From Lasiosphaeria ovina (taxonomy: Eukaryota; Ascomycota; Sordariomycetes; Sordariales; Lasiosphaeriaceae): a DNA stretch of 64,000 bases. The translations under genes were made by a program, and so were the position numbers. The DNA is taken from positions 4,908,001 through 4,972,000 of the forward strand of contig JAULSN010000004.1 in the NCBI GenBank assembly GCA_033439765.1. Direction: 5' to 3'. The notes beneath the pieces are model-generated. The model made no database searches and had not been told where the DNA came from. It worked only from the letters and a program-made list of their open reading frames with translations. Every line of letters begins with the position of its first letter. Position 1 is the first letter of the stretch. Below are positions 56,814 to 64,000 of the stretch, one piece after another.

Positions 56814-58016
56814 TTACCAGAGTCTCACCATTGCGTCATCTAACTCCAAACATATATCGCCGCACTGGACCCATCTCAAGCCAGCTAGTCCATCAGGCAA
56901 GTTGAGTAAATCTCGTGAGAAGTCGAATACTTCATAAGATCCAGCCCACGATCTGCCGGATAGGGAAGATGCCGGGCACGAAGTTAGGCCGCGATCTCCA
57001 TCTATCACCCTCAACGAGCGATTTAGATCCGGCGGATTCGCATATGCAACCAGCCGCCGCAGAGACACTAACCGCAGCCCCTTCCGAGTATTTAACAGAA
57101 ATTCGCAGCTAGCCTCGGCTGCTCCTGCGGCGAGGAACCACCCCAGCGTGGTAAAGTCGTGAATGCTAGTAGACCGGAGGAGGATACGCGCAGCAAAGGA
57201 CACACAAAACCAGATCCACACAGTTCCACTGCGTTGGCGACCATGGCCGGAGGGTTGAAATGACGTCACCTGCTTTCCATGAGCGAACCGGCGATCAAGT
57301 AATAATTTTACCGCGGCCTCGTTGCCCCCGATGGCCGCAGAAAGAAGTATGGATAGACCATCGCCGAAGTCGGCCTCGAGCTTCGGATCGATATCACGGA
57401 GCGTCCGACCAAACAAGCTCTTGGGTTTTGGACAAGCCCAAGCAGCCCAGTGGTCAAAAGATGCTATGTATTTTCGAGTGGTAGGTTTGCCGTCGCTGTC
57501 TATGTCTTCCCCACCATAGACCATCAGGTGCTCCTCCGTCGTAAGGAAAGCAGCTGCTTGTAACACCTCAAACCCAGACTTCCAGTGGTGCTCAATGGCT
57601 TTTCTAAAATCGGGAAGTAGCCTTTCGGGAAGCATCGATCGCTTCATTGTGGCAGTGAAAAACAGATACTGCACCTCCTTGCCGTTGCCAAACCAGATCT
57701 CGCACAGCACGAGGCGCATGTATGTGTCATAATCTGTAAGGCGAGGAAACTGCCGTGCTATCTTCCGAACACTTTTACTCTCTAGGACAAAATACCGAAG
57801 AGAACGGTGGAAAAGCTGTGCATCCGCGCTGAGAAACCCTGAGCCGCTCCCTGGCCTGCGGATTTCGAGCAGGCCGCTCGTGAGACCGTCAAATCGAGCT
57901 TCCACGTCGGCTATTTGTTGATTGATTTCTTCTGCAGAGTATGACCTCAGGTTGCAATTGGTAGGGAACGACGGGTCATCCAGTTCGTCCACCCAGGCCA
58001 AGGAAGCGGCTCTCAA
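56814..58016 (-). pseudogene. C-terminal fragment of a NACHT-type (NLR-like) protein
   Basis: The 400-codon frame has no ATG at its beginning and no nucleotide-binding domain. Near its start, INQQIADVEARFDGLTSGLLEI and LFHRSLRYFVLES (about residues 30-80) match the winged-helix end of fungal NACHT/STAND proteins, where FxHRTVxDFL is typical. A single ankyrin-like stretch, GDGLSILLSAAIGGNEAAVKLLLDR, lies near residue 230; the rest is unrecognised. The missing NACHT domain means this is a 5'-truncated relic or an exon of a gene whose front part is lost. It ends at 56814 with a normal stop. Confidence 0.55.
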
Positions 58017-58448
58017 GGAAACATGAAGCTATTCGCAGCTCGCCGCCACACACGCCTGTAACCGGCGCAGCGATCGACAAATCCGATTCGTTTCAATTGA
58101 TACTTGACTTCGTAATTGATTTGGATCAATTAGGGTGAGGTTGATAGCGGTGAGAGGGCTGGAGGTTGGCGTGCTTGTTAAGATTAAGGTTAATAGTTGT
58201 GGAAGGAAAGCTCTCCGGCTACAAGCAATAATAACAATAATACGAAGGTGCGAAAATCCATTAAATCTACTAAATCCATCAAGTCGGCCAAACACAATCG
58301 CATTTTACCCCCTTTTTTGCCTGTGATTCCAACTATCATTACGATACCTAACATTATTTCTCGGTCAGTCACCCCCATCACTCCCAGGACCCCCAATCAG
58401 TCACCCATACATTCCACCATATCAATCAGATCGCGCCGCCCGCGTTCT
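58017..58448. other. Gap upstream of the NACHT-type fragment
   Basis: The expected upstream NACHT coding sequence is not present. The segment is AT-rich with AAT/AAC microsatellite-like runs near 58225-58245. A plus-strand open frame crosses it (Ser/Thr/Ile-rich, no ATG before 58449) without a domain. Confidence 0.45.
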
Positions 58449-58745
58449 ATGTCAACGCCGTCGCCGTCAGCGGAATCATCCGATCCTGAGGTCTCAGCAT
58501 GTGGGCCTAATGCGAAAGCTAGAGAATCCAGATGGGTTCGCGTGCCAGAGGGACCGTTTGAGAGCATGGAAGCTGCCGAGACGGCCATGATCAACTACAC
58601 CTCCCTCCTAGGCTTCACCACAGTTAGGTCCGTCACCGAGAAAAGAGAAATACTGGCGCCATCAAAAGTCTCTCCCACATCTTCCTACCTGCTCGGCAGA
58701 TTACCCAGTATTTACGGGCGAGACAGAGTCTCTCGAGCGGACTAG
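58449..58745 (+). pseudogene. Possible Mutator-like transposase N-terminal relic
   Basis: A 98-codon frame contains EGPFESMEAAETAMINYTS followed by LLGFTTVRSVTEKRE. The pattern F-x-S-x-E-x-A...A-x-x-GF-x-V-x-x-S is like the FAR1/MULE zinc-binding N-terminus of fungal Mutator-like transposases. The downstream transposase is absent. The match is short and could be chance. Confidence 0.25.
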
Positions 58746-58826
58746 GCTTGATAATACCGGCGTTGAGGATATCAAGAAAGGCTGAGCCCAGTGACTGGGA
58801 AAGGGTTAAGCCGACAAGTGAGCGTA

Positions 58827-59265
58827 TCAATATGAAAGAGGGAAAGAAACCCAGGGAGGTCGTGGTCGAGATGGAGAAAACATCGTTTTAGGTGGAGAAA
58901 AGATCATTTTAATGTGACATCGGTTCCTTCGGGGGCTCGACGCTGCCGCTAGACCGCCGGGGGAACTGATGGAGTAGGCCGAGTGGATGATGGCGGAGCC
59001 GCCGAGGGGGAACTGCGCGAACACGTCGCGGCGCGAGATGATGGCTAGAGCGCGGCACCCCGCGGGCAAGGCCATGTCGATAGAGACGCGACACTGCAGC
59101 GTCCGGGGGCCGCCGGTCGAGGAGGCGTTGAAGCCGTTCAGGACGAAGTCGACCGGCTGGCGGTCGGGCGCGATGGTTCCCCTCGTACCGGCGTGGCAGC
59201 CGGCGCCACTGCCTGAGCCGCGGGTTATGCCGATTCAATTTTTGCGGGGGTAGATGCCGGCGGTG
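58827..59265 (-). pseudogene. DUF4360-like secreted protein relic
   Basis: On the minus strand, GITRGSGSGAGCHAGTRG, then IAPDRQPVDFVLNGFNAS and RTLQCRVSIDMALPAGCRAL, follow the DUF4360 order (GGSGCPxGS, DRxxFTLIFDxF, CxLxLxLxxPxGxx). DUF4360 proteins are small secreted fungal proteins with conserved Cys. The frame has a TGA at 59235-59237 just before the domain, where family members have a hydrophobic or Trp residue; no signal peptide is found upstream. The C-terminal half loses similarity after about 58930. I read this as a broken gene. Confidence 0.5.
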
Positions 59266-60198
59266 CTGCCGCTAGCGAGGGAGAAGGTATGCAATATATA
59301 GATTAAAGGTGGCCACGAAAAAAAAGCTAATACCGAGGGAGAGGTATATAGAGAGAAAGCAACAAGGTTTTGGTCAGCTTCATAGTAAGTCTTTAGGCTT
59401 TGGCTGGGTTGTACGTGTGAAGTTTCTCGTAGACTGATGCTTAATAATAATCTAATTCCGCACGCTTAAGAAGATTCAAACGACGAGGAGACATGGTGAG
59501 TGTGCAGGTTATGAGGGCGACTTTATACGGACCTGTTCCTTTCTGTATTTCCTCTCGGTATCCTCTTATAATAAGGAACATAACATACCTATGAGGCATC
59601 TAATATCTTTTAGCAACCGCTATCTAAGCTTGATGAGTGCCCGTTGGACAACATAGACAGTCTCCGTGTCGACCACCAGCGGCAGCACCTTGAGGCCGCT
59701 TCTTGACTCTCACTACGAGGATCAAACGCAGGGATCCGTGCTAGGTATACCCTTGCACAAATGAGACGAAGCTGAACGGCTCGATTGTGCCATCTCGGAC
59801 TCAAGCCGTCTTTTGGTTTACTTCTGAGCGGAGGGACAGTTAATGTAAAAAAACAGTTCTCATGTCATACAGAAAGTCCTGTAGAGCTGCTGGGAGATAA
59901 CGCAGTGCTGTGGTTTGCGCTCATGAGGTTGACGTTGCGGCAGAGGGAGGAAGCACCCAGCGTGTGTGTATTGAGAATGGCACGATGTGTTGTCATCTGC
60001 ACGAGATGAATAATCATGCTATATGTATTTGCGACTCTGTCTCAAAATTGGAATCAACGCCAGAGTACATGTAAGGCTTTGCCAGTGCCTGGAAGCTCTT
60101 GACCCCACGCTCGCTCAGCTGCCTGGAACAACATTTCCAGCCATGAGAACGAGAAAGAAGATAATCTTGTTTCCAAATCCTGCGTGGCGCATATCTCT
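59266..60198. other. Intergenic region
   Basis: About 930 bp without a supported gene. A minus-strand stretch near 59640-59700 has a short protein-like piece (LKVLPLVVDTETVYVVQRAL) interrupted by stops, possibly another relic. The rest is AT-rich. Confidence 0.45.
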
Positions 60199-61134
60199 TC
60201 ATCTCGCAAGAATCCAGGCGGACCCCATGAGCAAGGCCGAGACACACGCTATCACAGCGGCCAGCGGCACACCCCCATTTCCCGACCCCATCCGCCCAGG
60301 GCTAGCAGCGTTGGTCTTGGACGGACTGGGACCCGCGCCACCCCCATCACCACCAGTCCCCGCCGCATCGTTCGCCTTCCGGACAAGCATAACCATAGGT
60401 ATGTATTTAACCCCAACGAGGTCTGCCGACTGCTCAGCAGGCACCTCAGTAGTAACCGTAGATATAATCAGACCGGAATTAATAGGAGTGATCAGCTGCA
60501 CCGTAGTATGTACGCCGAGCAGAGTGATATCAGTGGTAACGGTAGAGACTTCGGCGCCGGGCGCGAATCGCTCGCAAATTGTGCTCAGTCTATAGTCGGG
60601 CAGAGTCGAGACACATACGCCGTCCGTCACGGCCGTCATGGAGCTGGGACAACACGCAGCGGCCGTCTCGCCTGGGTCGAGCGCGGCGGTAAAGGCGTTG
60701 ACAACGGGGTTGTAGAAGAGGGTCCCGAGGGTGCTATCGGTAGCAGCCTGAGCCGAAGAAGAAGCAGTTGTAAGGGTCGGCGCGACAAAGATGCCCGACG
60801 CACTGATCGATCCATCGGCCGCGCGGGCAGCGACGCCGACCGTCTTCCAGCCTGACGGGCACACCAATCCGGGCGAGAAGTATGCCGCCTTTGGATGGAC
60901 ACCAAAGGTATTATACGCGGCCGAGGCAGCCGCATCGAGCTGGGACCCGGACGGATAGCACGCTGCACCCACCGTCGGAACGGCGCATTCAGCGCTGTAG
61001 CCGAGGCCGAGGGCGGTCCGGAAGCCCATCATGCTGATGCCCAAGGTGGCGCATGCTGCATCTGCTGAAAATGCCGTCGTCAGCGGGCCCCAATTGGTGA
61101 GCGTGTAGTCGGAAATCGTAGTTGCGGTCGGCAT
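60199..61134 (-). CDS. Cys/Thr-rich cell-surface protein with C-terminal anchor
   Basis: Single exon, 311 aa from ATG 61134. No function recognised. Features: paired Cys motifs (CYPSG, GLVCPSGWKTVG, CCPSSMTAVTDGVC) like those of a common fungal extracellular family with CPSGW and CCPS motifs; a Thr/Val-rich middle (STVTTDITLLGVHTT, STVTTEVP); a Gly/Pro/Ser linker; and a C-terminal hydrophobic helix (PLAAVIACVSALLMGSAWILA) followed by R and stop, fitting a membrane or GPI-type anchor. A typical N-terminal signal peptide is not evident, so a 5' exon may be missing. Confidence 0.6.
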   Translation of the reverse strand: MPTATTISDYTLTNWGPLTTAFSADAACATLGISMMGFRTALGLGYSAECAVPTVGAACYPSGSQLDAAASAAYNTFGVHPKAAYFSPGLVCPSGWKTVGVAARAADGSISASGIFVAPTLTTASSSAQAATDSTLGTLFYNPVVNAFTAALDPGETAAACCPSSMTAVTDGVCVSTLPDYRLSTICERFAPGAEVSTVTTDITLLGVHTTVQLITPINSGLIISTVTTEVPAEQSADLVGVKYIPMVMLVRKANDAAGTGGDGGGAGPSPSKTNAASPGRMGSGNGGVPLAAVIACVSALLMGSAWILAR

Positions 61135-62488
61135 GGTGAATTAGCTTGATGCTGTTATTCACTATCGCAGAATACTGGAGTGTGAAATAGGAGACGAAAC
61201 GCAACGGTGAGGGTGATGGCAGGACTGAAAAGAAGAGAGCCCCGCGCCCGTCGCTCCGCCATGCTTTAGGGAACGGGTTTATGGTCAGACCTCTTAACCC
61301 CAGACAAGCAGATGGAGTTGTAACCAGGGGTTGATCCTTCTTCTATGGCACTGTTACATTGGAGAACTGGGAATGGCGGGGATCAGTGGATTTCGGGATT
61401 CTTGATTGTCCCAGTATTCCAGGCAAGTAACCGTGCACTATAGTACTTCCCTCTGTGTCACTCGTAAGCACGGCGCTGCATTACGCCGTGCTAGAGTAGT
61501 ATCTGTCAACCCCTAACCGCCCACTTGCGTCCTCCATTTCCCAGCTACGCTCTTTTGTCGAGGTCTTCTAGCGGTAAGAGAAACGCGATTTGTTAGCCTT
61601 TCACGTCTAGAGCTACCCCATCAAAAAATGCGCTAGAAACTCCCTTGCGCTCGCCTTTGAGACCGAATCCAGTGTGGGCAAAAACGAGGCAAAATGTGGC
61701 GGGGGTGACCATTCTAAATTGATAAAGTTAGCAGATTCTCCTACAAAGGTTTTTAAAGCAGATACTTACACACTCTCCAGCCCATAAAAGACCAGTTTAT
61801 TAATGGAAAAGAGCACCCGAATAACCGTCGCTCAATTGGCCGATGCGATAAACACATCGGACAAGATCAACAGAATAAGCCATGGCCAAAAGGGATGAAA
61901 AAACTTTGAGACGCGTCTGCATAGGTCGTGTCGCCCTCCTGCTAGCGCAGATCAGGTAGTCCACAAATACGAAGGCGAACAGTACTAGGGTAAACACCTG
62001 GAGCGACAAGCCGTAAAGAGAGATGTCGGAACCGGTCTGGTTTGACTCTGTCCCGGCCTCCTACAGGGCACTCAGTGGCTAGAATTCAACAAAGAGCAAC
62101 TAATTGAATACGTAACGCAGATTGTGAGAATGGCTAACCAGCAGCCAGCCCTCCACAGAAGAGACTTCATTCACCTAACACAATCAATGAGACGAGAATA
62201 AATTCTTGTCATGGGCAAGAGAAGATGGCCAACATTAATAAATGTCAAATGACTGGGCCCTTGGATGTTCCAGGCGCCTCGACAAGTCATCGGGGTGGGG
62301 AGACTGTAGCCGGGGGCCGGAGCAGGACCGAGGCCCAAGTTTAGGAGCCTCCGTCTTGGCGGGCGATCCCGGCCCCCGCTCGTTACCGTTCACCGTTTGA
62401 CAAGGTTTAGAGCGCGTAAGCGAGCGACTTGCGTTTACGGCGTAGAACACACCCTCTATTGTAGGGTTTGGTGGTTGGGTGAACATTC
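61135..62488. other. Intergenic region
   Basis: About 1.35 kb without a supported gene. A minus-strand frame at 61800-62009 has a hydrophobic stretch (VFTLVLFAFVFVDYLICA) and could be part of a membrane protein exon, but nothing else supports it. The part at 62235-62488 follows the HET fragment and shows no continuation of the domain. Confidence 0.4.
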
Positions 62489-62740
62489 TTAGATGCACAC
62501 CGTGTCGACCCAGCCGTAGATGTAACCATCTCTCAGAGCCCGCTTGCAGAAGCGCTTGATCTTGGCATATCCCCTTCCATGCCTCTGTCGCGATATGTCG
62601 GCCATGTCCTGGTGACACAATTCGTCCGGACCCCATGTGTGGGATAAAATGGCGTATGGGGGGAGTTCCGCTGTCAGGAATGGACCTGCCAATTGCAGGG
62701 TGTACGTGTTGTGAGAGGCATTGCTCTCAGTGGAGAACAC
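62489..62740 (-). pseudogene. HET-domain N-terminal fragment
   Basis: The 83-codon frame encodes the start of a HET domain: LPPYAILSHTWGPDE, QDMADIS, then GYAKIKRFCKRALRDGYIY and GWVDTVCI, ending at a stop exactly where DTCCIDK should continue. There is no ATG at the usual position. The domain remainder is not found directly downstream. It is not simply the front half of the fragment at 55820-56365, because both contain the DTxCI block; two separate HET genes or copies are implied. Confidence 0.65.
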
Positions 62741-63150
62741 AAAGTTGAGAATTCGGGAAGGACCAACTAGGGACAGTGGGGTTGACTTGGTGGTGCCTGC
62801 CGTGGAACGGAAATAGCCTCATACTCACAGGTCCCGAGCCCTTTTAGTGTTGGGGAAAGGACGAAAGGCGGGGTTTCCCCCTTCGCCATGTACGTGGGTA
62901 TGTTACATTACCTTAGGTAGCCCGCTTCGAAAAAGAAAAAAAAAGTCCTGTCAGACTGTCCAAAAATGGTTAGGCTAAAATTAGGCATCGCCCACCCAGG
63001 CTTACCATAATACAATATTCTCAATTCTACCCGACTGTTGTTTGGTCCTCCCCCCGAAAGGTCTCGGCCCATTTCCCCCAAGAGAACGTCTGCTACATAG
63101 CCATCAAAACCTGGCATACCCCCGTATTGCCCCTCCAATCTACCCTTTCA
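62741..63150. other. Intergenic gap
   Basis: About 410 bp without a supported gene. It contains an A-rich run at about 62930-62944. The left part lacks the usual start of a HET gene. Confidence 0.5.
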
Positions 63151-63717
63151 TCATGACCACTGCAAATTCTGATATTCCCTCGCCGCAACCAGCATAAGCT
63201 TATTGGCATCCAACTTCTCTCCCGGCATGACGATGGGTCCGTAGTACACGTTTAAGAACTTGTCGATTCCCTTCCAGGGGTCGCCGCCCAGCGAACTGTT
63301 GCCCACCGGGTACGCCGTCTTCTCGTTCATGGCGTGCGTGAGCTTGCCCAGCACGGCCGGGTCGGTGATGGCGCGGCTGGCATAGCACGCGGCGTAGATC
63401 TGGTTGGTGCGTCCGCGGATGGCTGGGAGCAAGCTGATATCCACGACAAAGTCGAGCTTCTTGCCCTTCCCCGCGTTGTAGATCTTGAACTTGCCCGTGT
63501 TCTCGTTCTGGGCGAACAGGAACACGCTCTTGTCCCAGTCGCTGTAGCGGAACAGGATGGTCAGCGTCTTCATGTCGCCCCGGTAGGTCTGGGGGAGGCT
63601 CTCGTAGACGTTGCGCATGTTCAGCGTGAGCGTGTTCGCGCTCGTGTCCACCAGCTTGGCGATCTGCACCGTCACGTTGAGGTTGGCGAAGCAGGCGCCG
63701 AGGATTTGGAGAGACAT
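63151..63717 (-). CDS. Unrecognised 188-aa soluble protein
   Basis: Single exon from ATG 63717 to the stop at 63151. I do not recognise the family. The sequence alternates hydrophobic and polar residues in short strands (NLNVTVQIAKLV, TLTLNMRNVY, TLTILFRYSDWDKSVFLFA, KLDFVVDISLL), suggesting a beta-rich fold, followed by a helical C-terminal half (GKLTHAMNEKTAY; GIDKFLNVYYGPIVMPG). No signal peptide or membrane segment. Codon use is GC-rich and typical of real genes here, so it is probably expressed. Confidence 0.6.
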   Translation of the reverse strand: MSLQILGACFANLNVTVQIAKLVDTSANTLTLNMRNVYESLPQTYRGDMKTLTILFRYSDWDKSVFLFAQNENTGKFKIYNAGKGKKLDFVVDISLLPAIRGRTNQIYAACYASRAITDPAVLGKLTHAMNEKTAYPVGNSSLGGDPWKGIDKFLNVYYGPIVMPGEKLDANKLMLVAAREYQNLQWS

Positions 63718-64000
63718 GGTGTTGGTTGAGAGGGTGTTCAAGATGTTATATTCGAGGAATGATATTTGTATCAGAGAGTTTATTGTTCTGACTCTCCATT
63801 AAACAATAAACACTTGAGTCTGGCGTTGAAAGGCGCGCTCCATCTTATACTCGCTTGTTCGTATCGGTACCTATGGCATCCCCATCACTTTGTGACCGGC
63901 CGACATAGGATCATGAGCCCTATGGCGTGGCAGGCACGTAACTATTCGGACACCCCATTTCCCAAAGAAGTATCCGTTCCGTAATGATGATCTTGGGTTA
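63718..64000. other. Right edge
   Basis: The promoter region of the 188-aa protein gene; nothing else is seen before the window ends. Confidence 0.5.

Noticed and set aside
61550..61625. tRNA-like sequence containing TCTAGCGGTAAGA
   Set aside because: No matching acceptor stem and no T-arm consensus were found.

Overview
The window is nuclear DNA of a filamentous ascomycete. Nearly every confident gene is split by short introns of about 50-90 nt with GT..AG ends and CTAAC-like branch sites, and coding GC3 is high next to AT-rich gaps. The gene content (ERG7, ceramide glucosyltransferase, HET and NACHT-type incompatibility fragments, BBE and GMC oxidases, a C2H2/fungal_trans regulator) is typical of Pezizomycotina. 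Sordariomycetes is my best guess, but that is inference. Exon boundaries were read by eye and checked for reading phase.

Layout. 1-2.66 kb: unresolved, repeat-bearing. 2.66-17.97 kb: conserved housekeeping block of SPO11 (-), ERG7 lanosterol synthase (+), SGT1 co-chaperone (+), a PLP aminotransferase (+), ceramide glucosyltransferase (-) and SEN2 tRNA-splicing endonuclease (+) with an unusual internal repeat. 18.6-23.6 kb: full-length ABCC transporter carrying one in-frame stop. 26.2-28.9 kb: C2H2/fungal_trans transcription factor. 28.9-31.5 kb: long gap with a decayed coding relic. 31.5-34.2 kb: divergent pair encoding a PD-(D/E)XK nuclease-like protein (-) and a protein-kinase-like protein (+). 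35.8-39.6 kb: one intronless gene joining a methyltransferase-like domain, an FAD/BBE oxidoreductase, a phosphomevalonate-kinase-like P-loop domain and an adenine-phosphoribosyltransferase-like domain. This is the most unusual object in the window.

40.9-41.7 kb: possible small membrane-protein gene. 43.8-50.6 kb: oxidative/carbohydrate group of a GMC alcohol oxidase-type enzyme (+), a secreted GH5 glucanase with an X2-like module (+, one GC-AG intron) and a secreted BBE-type oxidase (-). 52-55.2 kb: putative acidic-repeat gene, zinc alcohol dehydrogenase (+) and GFA-family protein (-). 55.7 kb: intron-containing tRNA-Ile(AAU). 55.8-64 kb: degenerate accessory region with two HET-domain fragments, a truncated NACHT-type C-terminus, a DUF4360 relic, a possible Mutator-like relic, a serine/threonine-rich membrane-anchored protein and one unrecognised 188-aa protein.

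The left part is stable core genome and the right part is accessory. Two relations may be functional: the AOX-like GMC enzyme, zinc ADH and GFA protein fit alcohol/formaldehyde metabolism, and the GH5 and BBE enzymes fit extracellular oligosaccharide release and oxidation. Both are inferences from family and proximity.
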